Source: Paulownia fortunei (lineage: Eukaryota; Streptophyta; Magnoliopsida; Lamiales; Paulowniaceae). Taken from it: a DNA stretch of 64,000 nucleotides. A model generated the notes under the pieces. It made no database searches and had not been told where the DNA came from. It saw only the letters and a list, made by a program, of their open reading frames with translations. Position 1 is the stretch's first letter. The number at the start of each line of letters is the position of its first letter. Where the stretch lies: assembly GCA_019321725.1 (NCBI GenBank), contig CM033116.1:17551420-17615419 (forward strand). Reading direction: 5' to 3'. Below are positions 24,232 through 36,782 of the stretch, piece after piece. The position numbers and the translations under genes were made by a program.

Positions 24232-25772
24232 TTCATATATGCATATCAACGAATTAAGGATTGATATAGAACAAACTGTGTAATAGATTACCGATTTCTA
24301 AGGTGAATCTAAATTTTTCTAAGTTTGACTTAAGTTCAATTACACGTAATTGGATCGAACATGCATGAGTAGTCTTGCATTGTCATACCTAATTTGCTAA
24401 AGGGTTAACACGCAACGTTATCTTAAACCAATGTTTTATTTGTTGGAAGTTAGACAAAAAGATTTAGGTCATAGCCAATTCACTCCCAGAAATTTTATTC
24501 AAAATCCTTGTTAGTTTTCCTTTCTCTTGCCAAAAATGAAAAACAATTATGTAGTCCCTTTTAAAGCAAATGGCTCTAAAGCCATATCTAATCCATTATT
24601 CTATTTTAGTGCAACTATTATATTAAAATAATATAATTTTTATATTAAATTTAAAATTTATTTTCAATCAATTTACTTCAAATTCTATTTTAAAAAGAAT
24701 ATTTTCTGAATATTCCTTGTTATTTCATTTATAATAATTATTTTATTTCATCAAATATTTATTTATAATTTGTTAGCATACTACACTAATACAACTATAT
24801 ATTCGTACTTTATGTTTAATCAATTAAAATAATATATTGTATATGATAGTAAATTAAATTATATACATAAACAAATGAATATATTTTTTAATGTTTTAAT
24901 TTTTATGACATATTATAGGAATAAATTTCAGATCATATGAATGTTTAATATTAATACCCTAAATAAAATAATTAAATTATATCATAATATTTATGTACAT
25001 ATAAGACAAAAAAAGAAATAAGATGGTTGAAAAATATATAATTAATGTAACATAGGAATTTGCAAAATATTTTTAAACCTAAAAAATATTAAATCTATAA
25101 AAATAAAATGTGGATAACACGTGAACAGTCTTGCGCCAAGCACATCACTGTAGATAGCACCAAATTGGCGTTGGAAATAGCGCATGAGTTGGATATTGAT
25201 TCTGGCTTTCCTACTGAAACGGCGTAGCTTTGGATTTGCCCTAAAACTAATTATTAGAATTATGGTGCCTTTTTTTTCATTAGAAAAATTATTAAATGTT
25301 TAACATGATTCGAACATTTGAAAATAAAAGAGCAAATTGAAAAATCAGGTATATTAAATTTGAAATACTCCTCATCTCTTTAGTTTAATAAGGCATCCAT
25401 CTCCATCACTCAAGTCCCATGTAGAAGTTTTGATTTAGGATTTAAAAAAGGGTACAAACCTTTTTCACAATTATTTATACTTCATACCATGCGTGAAGAA
25501 AACATGTATTATTTATTTAATCTTCCTATCGATCCATCTCCCTTTTCAAAATTAGGCATTCGGAACATTTGTTGGGATTTTATATTATAATATTAATTAA
25601 ATTAATATATCTTTTAATGAGTGGTGACGCTCTAAAAATTGTCTTTTGGGGAGGGAAGGGATGTTTATTAGAGGTTGTACCTTTTGATTCAAGAGTTAGT
25701 ATTTTTTTAATAAACAATAAACAACACGTTATGTGAAAAGAGTGACAAACTCTATATAAATACTTAATGCAC
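24232..25772. repeat. Segmental duplication copy A, right part
   Basis: Continuation of the segment interrupted at 18709. It aligns with about 31690-33063. Shared landmarks include GTTGGAAGTTAGACAAAAAG, a TTAGGTCATAGCCAATTCAC stretch and a 77-bp block (25369-25445) identical to 32641-32717. Relative to copy B it keeps about 270 bp around 24545-24810 and lacks about 70 bp near 25310. No protein gene is recognised in either copy. Confidence 0.85.
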
Positions 25773-27368
25773 AAAAGATCTATGCGACAGAATTTAAAAT
25801 AAATTTTTTAATAAAAAAAATCATTGTTAAAAGCATAGGACTTTTATGACTAATTCACTTACTTTTTATTATTATTTTTTTATATTTAAAAAATATCAAA
25901 AACCATTCACGAATGAAAATAATTTTATTTCTATAATTCAAATACTTCTAATTTGGTGACTAACACTTGATGACAGTAGACATCTTCTTCTTTACTGTTA
26001 TCTTGTATGTTGTTTCTTTTTTTTTTTTTAAAGAGTTTTCTATATGGGAGAATTACTTCTAATAGGTAGTTGTAGTTTTTTGTTTTTGTTTTTTTCTTTC
26101 AAAGAGTTTTCTATAAGGGATAATTACTTCTAATAGGTGGAGTAGTTTTTTTTTTTTCTTTTTTTTATGGGTCGGTGAAGAACGTTTTCTTTTAATGTGT
26201 TGTGTGGTGGGTTTTTTTTCTAAAAAAAAACCCCCACTAAAATTACTTTCATCAAAAAATAATTTGAGACGAGTCAGCCATCATGGATAATATGATAATC
26301 CTTTTTATCTTATTTATTTTTTACATGTTCCACTTCCACATAAAGGCTGAACCATTATCTATTGTGATCATAAATACACCATTAATTTCATACAACAAGT
26401 GAATCATATGACCTGCAAGCATATCAAGTAAGAACTTAAAGTCATATACCGGTTAAGGATATATAGCACTTCAATTCCAAATATATATGATGACAATTGA
26501 CACATTATACACTAGACTTATTTTACTACACGAATCAACATATCTCTTATCCTTTAACCAATATATACAAAAGCATACTTGATTCAAAAAATATGCTAAG
26601 TATCCATAATTATGTTTAAATAACTAAGTTACACATAATTAGTCGGCTTGTGAATATAAGACAGGTGTTTGTAAAATGCAGTCTTCCTTTTCCACTAGAA
26701 TCTCTCAACTCTATTGTAGTCGCTTTCTTAGACAGGTACCACATTACTAAATTATCCATGACTATTGTAATATGGTAAAGTAGCAACGCTAAAATAAAGT
26801 TCAAAGTAGTTGAAAGTCTTAGGGTACAAAATGAGGTCATATAAATATCTGGATTTCACACAATGAGAAAACAAGGACTTATTTACTCATTACTCAAGTG
26901 GTCAAATAAAATAAGCACATGCGGTATGAAAATACGTATTACGATGTGTATCTTCCTACCTAGAAGCATATGTCTTTCACTCTTAAATAACACGTTGTAA
27001 GATCTTAGTTCAAGTATGTCTCAACACTTAACTTGAGTTTTTTTCTTGTTTGTCCTCCATAAGTATAACAATGTAAGAACACTCATACCTGGCTACTAGA
27101 CAAGTCCAATGGATTGTGGAAAATCTATTTCAATTACAAAAAATCAAGTAGTAATCTCGTCTTAGTAATTTTACTAATGCGACATGCGTATAACTTGTCA
27201 GTTATAGACGATTGTTCGTGTGAGAGAGCCAATATCAACTTGTCAGACATACCTTTAAATTGAAGACATATCATATAAAAGCAACATGTGTACATGTAAT
27301 ACATAATCAAATAGGATCACAATAATAAGTACAATATCTTTAAACATTCATATGCTCAATTACAATTA
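25773..27368. other. Non-coding flank and possible 3' end of the copia relic
   Basis: No ORF is supported. A 71-bp tandem pair lies at 26030-26171. From about 26400 to 27368 the sequence follows the copia pol end and is probably the element's non-coding 3' region and LTR, but no second LTR was found to confirm it. Confidence 0.4.
26030..26171. repeat. Tandem pair of a 71-bp unit
   Basis: AAAGAGTTTTCTATA followed by GAATTACTTCTAATAGG (or AATTACTTCTAATAGG) occurs at 26030 and 26101, each copy ending in a T-rich run. Confidence 0.75.
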
Positions 27369-30300
27369 CATTCTATACAAACCAAGAGACCTAACACGAC
27401 TCATAAAGATATCTCTAGGCTTTAGCTTTGTAAGAGGATCAGTCATCATAAAATGCATAGAAATGCACTTTAAAGCCATCTCTTTCTTCTAAATTATATC
27501 TTTGATGAAATTGTACTTTGTATCTATATGTTTGGTGTTGCTAGGGTATTTGGGATCTTTAATGTAAACAATATTTGATTGATTATCACAATAAATCAGT
27601 ACAGTTACAATTCCCTCGCAACTGTTTACTACTCTCAAATGATGTAATAATCTTATCAACCAAGCACCTTTTTGTATTGCAGAGGCACAAGCCACAAATT
27701 TTGTTTCCATTGTGGATGGTGATACGCAAGTTTGTTTCTTACTTCTCCAAGAGATAGCACCACCATTTAGTAAGAAAGCATTTCTAGAGGTAGACTTACG
27801 TTAATCAAAATCACCACCCCAATCAGCATTTGTGTATCATTTCAGTAATAGAGATTTTTCTTGATAACAAAGAAAATAATATGCAGTGCCTTTCAAGTAT
27901 CTAAAAAATATTTTAACTACACTCTAATGTCTTCTTCCTGGATTGGATAGATACATACTAACCAGACCCATGACATAACAAATATCGGGATGAGTACACA
28001 TCATAACATATATCAAACTCCCAACAGTACTAGAGTATGTTACTTTAGACATCTTTTATTTTTCTTATGAAGTCTTTGGGCATATTTTTTGTCTTAAACT
28101 TTCATCTTTAGCCATAGGAGTATCAATGTGCTTGCAACTTTTCATTCTGAATAGTTCTAGAATCGTCTTAATATATGATTATTGCGACATCCCAAGTAGT
28201 CTCTTAGAACGATTCCTATGTCCTTCATCTCAAAGTTAGAATATAATCATTTCTTAATGGTTTGAACATATTCCTTATCATTACCAACTAACAATATGTC
28301 GTCGACATAAAGAGATAAAATTATAAACTTCCTATTGGACCTTTTTCACATAAACACAATGGTCTTCATCTATTATGATGAAAGTCATATAAGATTATCG
28401 CTTTGTGAAGCATTGTTTGGAAGACTGCTTAAGGCTATAAATTGATCTATTCAATTTGTCGATTTTATTTTCTTAGGCTTTGGCAATAAAATCTACTGGT
28501 TGTTTCATGTCGATTTCTTCTTCAAGTTCTCCATTGAGAAAAGTCGTCTTAACATTCATTTGATATAATTCTAAATCCAAAATTAGTCATTACAGCTAAT
28601 AGTAGGGGAATAGAGGTAAACCTTATAATTGAAAAAAATATTTTTTTCATAATCAATACCCTCTTGTTGGGTAAAACCTTTTGGCACTAGTTGATTCCAT
28701 CAGTCTGTCTCTTAATTTTAAGAATTCATTTGTTCCCAATATATTTACACCCAAATGGAAAATCAACCAGTTCCCAGACTTGGTTTAATTCCATTGACTC
28801 CATTTCTTCTACTATTACTTTCATCCGTTTGTTCTTTGAAGGACAAGACAGAACCTCATCTATATTTTTAAGCTCTTTTTCATTTGCAGGAGATACAATA
28901 AAAACATGCCCTTTAATCTCATAATAACATTTAGGCATACCTTTCCTAGTACTTTATCGAAATTGAGATTCAGATAGATCATTTTGATGAGAATTGCTCT
29001 CATTGGGATCAAGTGATAACTCATTCTCTTAAATTTCTGATGATCTTTCTGGCATATAGCTATTATCTGAATTAGGCAACTTAAATAAAAGGTTCTCTTT
29101 CTCTTATTTCACCTCTACTAGGAACATTATTTTACAAAAATATTACATTTCGTGATTTAATCACATTAATACTTCCACCATCTTGTTCACTTAAGAACAC
29201 AACCTTTAAACTGCTCATAGTATCTAATAAAGATACACTTCTTTCCTGAGAACCTAATTTTTCAAAAATTTATTGGAAGAGTCGTGAATGTAAGCAGTTG
29301 ATCCCCTGGATCTAAGGTTGTTTAGGTCTGGCTTTCTACTAGTCCAAAGTTCATTATAGTGTAGAAGATACTGATTTTGAAGGCATCTCCCCATAAGGAA
29401 ATGAGCAAGTTAGCTTGTGTCATCATGGATTTCGTCATATTTAGCAATATTATATTCCTTCTCTTAGCAACACCAATCTGTCGAAGTGTGTGATGAATAA
29501 TCAATTACCTAATTATTCTTTTTTTATTACATAGATCATTGAATTGATCAAATAGATATTTATGCTCCTGATCAGTTCTTAATATCTTCATTGTTCTATC
29601 CATTTGATTCTCCACTTCATTTACATAATGTCTAAAATACTCTTGTGTCTTATACTTATGAGAAATTAAATTGACATAACCAAAACGCATGAAATCATTT
29701 ACAATTGTAATGAAATACGAGACTCCATATCTAGGCTTCATACTCAGTAGACCATAAATATCCAAATGGATTAATAGCAATGGAAATTCTGCCCCAATTA
29801 CCTATTCAAATGGTTTTCGTGTCATTTTTCCAATAAGATAGTTTTTCGTGTCATTTTTCCAACAAGTCAATTTTTTGTGTCATTTTTCCAACAAGTAGGT
29901 AAATTGACATAAAAAAGAGAGCCCAACAGTCCTATTTTCATTAGTCGATTCATCTTGTCTTACCAAGTATGACCTAATCTAGCATGTCAAGTGTAAACAT
30001 TCACATTTGCAATACTAAATGAACAAACATTTAATGAAATATAATAGTTAAGCATTTATCTATCACAATCCAACACTATAAAACCATCCCTAAGATATCC
30101 ACAACCATAATACATTACTAAAGTTCTAGCTAAAACCTAATCTTAGAAAGACAACAACACAAATCAAGTTTTGCCAAATCTCCGGTGTATAGAGGACATC
30201 ATGTAGAATAAGTGTTTGGCCACCATGCAACTCCTGTTTGCAATTGTCAATACCTTTGACTTCAACTCTAACATTATTTCCTACATCGGATCAAAACTTG

Positions 30301-30537
30301 AACTTACTACTCATGAGAGAGGATATGACCAATTGACTTCAATTCACATATCATGTTTAACATAGTTCTCAAATATTGTTTGATGTTGTGACCAGTCTGT
30401 TTCTTATAAGTGTCAAACTTGATAGTCAACTGCATAAGACGAGTGACAATCATATCTCCATATGTTTTCCTGAAGTATACCCAGATGTCATGAACAACAT
30501 GATGTTGCTCACAATCATAAATGAGGTCATCAATTAA
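27369..30537 (-). pseudogene. Ty1/copia retrotransposon relic (gag, integrase, RT, RNase H)
   Basis: Minus-strand domains are in copia order: gag (UBN2-like) at about 30537-30300, integrase at 29780-29322, reverse transcriptase at about 28938-28100 and RNase H from 27710 to a stop near 27369. Motifs seen: gag GDMIVTRLMQLTIKFDT; integrase HLDIYG and RTDQEHKY; RT start EEMESMELNQVWELVDF; YVDD at 28298-28309; RNase H TKFVACASA and YCDNQSN; and a DPLTK tail. The third integrase catalytic position reads GVAKRRN, so the expected glutamate is a lysine. Many stops and frame changes make it inactive. A 31-bp triplicate repeat lies inside at 29814-29900. The gag end stops at 30537-30545, where segmental copy B begins, so the 5' end and 5' LTR are missing. 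Confidence 0.9.
29814..29900. repeat. Three short tandem units (~31 bp) inside the copia relic
   Basis: TTTTTCGTGTCATTTTTCCAA and close variants are repeated three times in the region upstream of the integrase. This is a local amplification that adds to the disruption of the element. Confidence 0.75.
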
Positions 30538-30544
30538 ATCAATG

Positions 30545-33063
30545 TAATAAAAGTAATGGATTTATTTTTTCACGACACGAAGTTTTAAATAAATATAAAT
30601 TTATACTTTAAAAATAGTGATTGAAAAATAATAGTATAAAATTATTTATGTCATATTATTACTTAATTGTGAGCATACTTTAGAATAAAAAATTTATTTA
30701 AAAAATAAAATATTATTTTAGAACATTTAGAAAGAAAAAAAAAGAAACAATAATTACGTCAGTTAAATTCAAGTACTTCTTTTAATAAATGTATTCCTTA
30801 CATTTATTATTGTTCATAAAATTAATTAATTTAATTATCTAATTGCATTAGTGGAATATTCATTTAGGAGAGACGTAGTATAATACTGTTCAGAACTCTT
30901 AGAATTGATAGTTTTTTCGACAGCAAAGTAATCACAAGATAGTATTTCTTAAATGATCAGAACAAACAGGCCCTGATTCTTTTTTCCAACTTTACCTTTA
31001 CTAACAATGATATATATGCATATATTTAAATATATATGTGTGTGTGAACTTATAATTTCGATTCCAATATTTTCTAATTTATTTTCTTTGAATGTATTAT
31101 TAAATTCTTTTTGAATCCATTAGAGTAGCAATTGACGTTTTTTCATTATTTTTTTTTTCTTCGTCTTGGTAGTCTTTTTTTTTTATTTATATTTATAGCA
31201 TGCCAACAGTACAACAATATTGAACATAATCAATTAACAAAATAACGAATATATAATACTGATTGATAAAAATATTACACGCAAAAGAACAACTAATATG
31301 TGATTAATTTAATGTCACAGTATTATACTATAGTTGGGGGAAAATTTTCATACTTTATTAGCTTCATTAACTTATGTACATGTATAAATGCCATTAAATG
31401 TATTAGAAATGGTAACATGATCATATAAGCCACCTAGAATTTGAATTATTTTGTGATATATACCTGAATTAATCAATGTATATATCTATTTGCATTCAGC
31501 AGATGAAGAGTTTTCTTACGATTTATATATTCAATAATAATGTTTATTGCTAACAAAAAAAAAAAATGCTGAAAGTACTCCTAAATCAAATTAAATATCT
31601 CAATAAGACCAATTCGTTTTAAAAATCTCTAAATTAGATGTTTAATTTTGTTTCTATTTGTTGCTTTACTTCTTTCTATGCATGTAAATATACACATATC
31701 AATGAATTAAAGATTGATTTAGAACAAATTCTGTAATAATAGATTATCGACTTCTAAGACGAATTTCAATTTTTTGAGTTTGATTTAAATTGGACCACAC
31801 GTAACTGGATCAAACATGTATGAGTTGTCTCGCATTGCCATACCTAATCTCCTAAAGGCGTAATACGCAACGTTATCTTAAACAAATGTTTAATTTGTTG
31901 GAAGTTAGACAAAAAGATTTAGGTCATAGCCAATTCACTTCCAAAAATTTTAGTCAAAATCCTTATTAGTTTTCCTTTCTCTTGCCAAAAAAAAAACAAT
32001 GTTGTACTTTATGTTTAATCAATTAAACTAGTATATTTAATTAATATATATTATACATTATAGTTAATTAAATAACATACATAAACAAATGAAAATATTA
32101 CTTTTAATCTTTTATTTTTTATGACATATTATAGGAACAAGTTTTAGATCATATGAATGTTTAATACTAAAAATAATAATATAAATAAAATAATTATATT
32201 GTATTAAAATGTTTATGTATATTTAAGACATAAAATGAAGGAAGATAATTGAAAAATATACAATTGGGTTAACATAGGAATTTGCAAAATAATTTTAAAC
32301 TTAACAAACAATATTAAATTTATAAAAATAAAATGTGAATAGCGTGTAAACAATGTTGTGCCAGAATTGGCGCTGGAAATAGCGTATGAGTCGGAGGTTG
32401 ATTCTGGCGTTTTCTGTTGAAATAGCATAACTTTGCGTTTGTCCTAAAACTAGTTATTAGAATTATGGTAATATTTTCTCAATAGAAAAATTAATAAGTT
32501 TTTAATATGATTCGAACTCTATAAATATTATGTGGATTGGAATTCTTGCAAATATCTCCCGTTTGTACTCTAAAAATGGACCACCATAGCGTAAAATAAA
32601 AGAGTATATTGAAAATTCAGGTATATTAAATTTGAAATATTCCTCATCTCTTTAGTTTAATAAGGCATCCATCTCCATCACTCAAGTCCCATGTAGAAGT
32701 TTTGATTTAGGATTTAAGAAAAGGCATAAACCTTTTTCACAATTATTTATAGTTCATACCATGAGTGACAAAAATGTGTATTATTTATTTAATCTTCTTA
32801 TCCTATGTCTCCATCGATCCATTTCCCTTTTCAAAGTTAGGCATTGGAATGGGAACATTTTTTGGAGTTTTTTATTATAATATTAATATAATATTATTTA
32901 AGTTAAAATATATGTTTTTAGTGAGTGGCGACAATCTAAAAATTATGTATTTGGGAAGGATGTTCATTAAAAGTTATTACTTTTAATCCAAAAATTTTAT
33001 CTTTTTAATAAACAATATATTCATTATAAAAGGGCATCAAACTCTATATAAACACCTAATGTC
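30545..33063. repeat. Segmental duplication copy B (uninterrupted)
   Basis: This ~2.5-kb segment matches 17680-18708 joined to 24232-25772. At the point where copy A holds the 5.5-kb LTR element, copy B runs straight through (TCTATGCATGTAAATATACA, near 31677-31696). It is therefore the empty site. No gene is recognised in it. Confidence 0.85.
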
Positions 33064-33992
33064 ATAAAAAAAATTCTAATATATCGAAAGTTTTTTTTAG
33101 ATTTTTATTTTTCAGAAGTTCTTGAAGGGAGATCTTTAAAATTGTTGTCAGAATTTTTCGGATGGTTTATCATATTCTAGAAATGATGTGCTGTAAAACT
33201 CGATAACAAACTAGTACTGCAGACAAATTGCTTATTAGTTGTTGATTATTGGTAATGTAATGAGGGATGCAATCTTTTATTAGAAAAAGAAAAAAAAAAA
33301 AGGAATTCCTCATAGAGCAAGCTCTTTTTAACATTTTGCCCTCCATTGTCTTAAACCTTTTACCAATTCTTTCTGCTTTGTCCAAGTTTTAGGAAAATCA
33401 TGGAGGTCAAATTTAGAGGTTGATTGACTTAAATTTATATGCTCTTTTAAATATATTATAAAATATTCTAAAGTGTATAATATAGATGCATTTATTAAAT
33501 TGAAAAATGAGATGTTTGGATTATATACGTTTCTTTAAAAAAAAATAAGGGAGACCTTATTTCATTATTTTGATGCTTAAATTCCAAAGTCGTTACTACT
33601 AGCATTTATAAGATTCATATTCCAATACTTCAAGAACTTATTCTTAAAATAAAATTTAACATCATATAAATTTTAAAAATATATTATAAAAAAGTTTTTA
33701 AATATGCATGACTAAATATATACTAAAAATAAAATAATTAAGGTAAAGTGTATCTAACCTAATAAAAAGGATGCTTAACATTATACAATTGACACTTATA
33801 ATTAGTCTAGAGTATCAAGTAGAAATCCTACTAACAAAGTCAACCAAGTTAAAAGGTTTCATATCTCTGATAAGTAAAAGTTTGCTTTTAATTTATGCAA
33901 AGTTAAATAGGTTATTGTAGACCATTAGGATGGTGAAAGTTTGCTTTTAATTTATGCAAAGTTAAATAGGTTATTGTAGATCGTTAGAACGG
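33064..33992. other. Intergenic region with a 59-bp tandem pair
   Basis: AT-rich with no gene seen. Near 33881 and 33940 the phrase TTTGCTTTTAATTTATGC with following bases is repeated in tandem (59-bp period), immediately upstream of the SINE-like element. Confidence 0.55.
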
Positions 33993-34441
33993 TGGTTCAG
34001 TGGTTAAGGTGATTTATATCTATTACGAGATTTTCAATTCGATTCTCATCAGGGACATAAAACTCTATCTTATTAAAAGATGTATTATGGGTTGCGATAA
34101 CGACTCATAATATTGGGATCAGATGATGAATCTTGATTTATTATTAATATTAATAGAGTTTGGGTAACCAAAATGGTCAGTCATGTGAATTCGATTTAAT
34201 CGAGTTATAGCGATCAGAACATTCTTTATGATTTATTATGAGATTTTCAATTCGATTCTCATTAGGGACATAAAACTCCATCTTATTAAAAGGTATATTA
34301 TGGGTTGTGATAGCGGCTCATAATGTTGGGATCAGATGATAAATCTTGATTTATTATTAATACTAATAGAGTTTGGGTAATCAAAATAGTCAGTCATGTA
34401 AATTCAATTTAATCGAGTTATAGCGATCAGAACCTTCTTTT
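33981..34441 (+). mobile_element. tRNA-derived SINE-like element with duplicated body
   Basis: The head GGTGGTTCAGTGGTTAAGG (33991-34009) fits a pol III A box. TTCAATTCGATTCTC (34034-34048) fits a B box about 30 bp downstream, as in tRNA-derived SINEs. The body from GAGATTTTCAATTCG onwards is present twice with a 213-bp period (34027 and 34240), and the second copy lacks the A-box head. There is no terminal poly-A, and target duplications are not clear. It could alternatively be a tandemly duplicated non-SINE repeat with fortuitous boxes. Confidence 0.6.
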
Positions 34442-34849
34442 GTAGTTGAATTCCTTTAATTGAAATAGTCATACTTATTACCCGCCTAACTTCTTTACTT
34501 ATTAAAAAAAAAAAAAAGGTTGTTGTTGCATTCAATTCATCTCTCATAGTTATCCTCAACAAATTGGATAAGTTGGTTGCAACCTTATCATCTAGCTTCC
34601 CAATTTCAATGCAACTCACTTTCAGAAGTCCTTTACCAAATGCCATGCAATTGAGTAGGGCCTATAGCTTTTTCTATTATGCTAGCATATGTTCATCTCT
34701 ATGTACATCACAACAAAATTATGACGAATATGATTATTCTAGCAACTCAAAATATGTGCTTTTGATTTTCAACTTTATTGGAATTCTTAATCGATTATAT
34801 TATTTAAATTTGATCAATTGCCTTCTAGTACTTTCAATATCATCGAGGC

Positions 34850-35330
34850 ATCTAAAGGTGTCGATATTGATCCTTTTTTTCTTTATTTCTATTAAAATAT
34901 CTATTTTCAATATTGATGCCCAAGTAATAATTTTCAACCATGTTGAAGCCATTTGATTTGTGACAGCAAATACATCCTATTTTCCCCCAATGATCACCCC
35001 AAAACCTAAGTGCAAGAAGATCACTTATTGTCCACAACAGTGCTGCAAGCATTAAAAATTTATTTATTTTTTTTTTGAAATATGAAATGTTCAAACTCTC
35101 CCATAACAACTTCAGCCCATCTACCTAAACTTCTGTAAACATCAATCGTGTAATGATCTAACCACATGTATTGATCCATAAAATTAGGTTATCAGGCTCA
35201 ATGGATATACGGATGTGGCAAGTTATATAATATCCTTGTATGATGCAAATAGGTTGAATTTATGTCCTATGTCAAACAAATATGTTAGAATCAATCATAG
35301 TTGATGAACTTCCTACATTTCTCGAAGTTA
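34850..35330 (-). pseudogene. CACTA (En/Spm) transposase TNP2 relic
   Basis: The minus strand encodes AALLWTISDLLALRFWGDHW followed by GKIGCICCHKSNG, which fits the TNP2/transposase-21 pattern (LLWTI.DFPAYG..SGW...G...C..C). Upstream on the same strand come KLLWESLNI, IDVYRSL and YNLPHPYIH, the expected order of the same domain, but with stops and at least one frame change. The rest of the element was not recognised. The family transposes CACTA DNA transposons. No matching TIR pair was found around it. Confidence 0.72.
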
Positions 35331-36403
35331 CCCTCCACAAGTGAAGCAGTGGAAAGGCCAATCCTAACAAAATGATAGGCCACATGAAGTACTTATGGTG
35401 TTAAAATGGGGTTTATTCTTATTAACAACCTTTAGTTTAGTGTACACTTTTTCGTGCCATCTCATAATAAAACAATCTTTAGGGACATAAACAACCTCTA
35501 TTATCTAGATACGTTTTCGAATAAAGTATTGCAAAACCTTGATATGAATTTTAGAGAAGAATTTACACCACTTCAATAATGTTCAAGCATGGCACACCTA
35601 GATGGGCTACATTTCAAAGAGTCTTTCTTGTCTTGGTGTTCCTTTGTCATAAGTAAGCATTGCAAGATGAGAATTAACGCAAACAGAAAATATAGAGTGT
35701 GTAATTTATGTGGTTCGACTCGATCAAAAAATTTATATCCATAGACTAAAACTATGAATCCATGTATATGCAAATAATTATAGAGCATATATCATCTAAA
35801 TCCTCTTGATGGTAGACCCCTCTATATATATGAATTTTGCTCCATCGCAAATTTTAATTGTATTCGTAACTCATATAGGATTTTATTTGTTTAAAGTTCT
35901 AATCAAAAATTGAAAAGATATCGATCCAAGTCTTTGCTTCGCAAATTAAAGCTTAATTTTATTCAAATTAAAATCTTGAGAAACTTAAATTAGATTTCAA
36001 CACCGCCTTTTAAGTGCAATATACAATCATTTAAACATAAAAAAAAAATTATAGTGACCACCCAATTTCTTGATTACTCTATTAGTTTGGTAGAAGATAT
36101 TGGGTAATGTTTGCCCCACCACATACAGGACGTAGCCTATGGCCAAAATCAAGTAACATGTTGAAAATATTATTCCAACCACCCAGACTTTTGATAGATC
36201 TTCAATTAATGAAAATAACATTAAAAAAATTAAAGAAAATTTTATTAAGTTAGGATAATATTACATTTTTATATGCAATAAACCTTGCAAGCCAATATAT
36301 ATATATATATATATATATATTATTAGATTTTGATAATAATAGGCAAAAACTTAACTGGGAGTACAGCAAAGTATAAAATGGGATTAGCCATTACTGCTAC
36401 ATC
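35331..36403. other. Intergenic or degraded transposon sequence
   Basis: No clear ORF. It may include more of the CACTA relic. A (AT)n microsatellite lies at about 36297-36320. Confidence 0.4.
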
Positions 36404-36782
36404 CACTACAAGAAAAAAGCAACATTATTAACAAAATATTTAGTAACAATAATTTTGTTTTACCAAGATATGATTTTCAAAAGTTTAACATGGAAAAAAA
36501 TTGTGTTCAACTGATTATTGATAATTAGATATATATGTATATATAATTACAACTTAATTACAATACAAATACCGTTGACACTGTTAGTAATATAATTTTG
36601 TCAGTATATTGCGTTACATTGAATTGTCAATATACATATGTCACTAATTATCACTACTTGTTTGTAATAACAACTTTATATATAAATTTTTTATCACTAA
36701 TAAATTTTATCACTAAAAATTATAAAAATTATTATTATAATAAAAACTTTAATATTATTACTTGACTTCTTGTCACTAATAT
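36404..36782. mobile_element. CACTA-type non-autonomous element (MITE-like)
   Basis: Starts with CACTACAAGAAAAAAGC, the classic 5' terminus of plant CACTA elements. The interior is rich in GTCACTAA-type words on both strands. The likely far end is at CTTCTTGTCACTAAT (about 36769-36782), only loosely complementary to the start, so the right boundary is uncertain. Confidence 0.5.

Noticed and set aside
17680..33063. A gene within the segmental duplication
   Set aside because: Neither copy has an ORF with a recognisable domain, and the frames are not preserved between copies.
33991..34050. A tRNA gene
   Set aside because: Only A- and B-box-like words are present. No cloverleaf or anticodon arm could be read, so a SINE-like repeat fits better.
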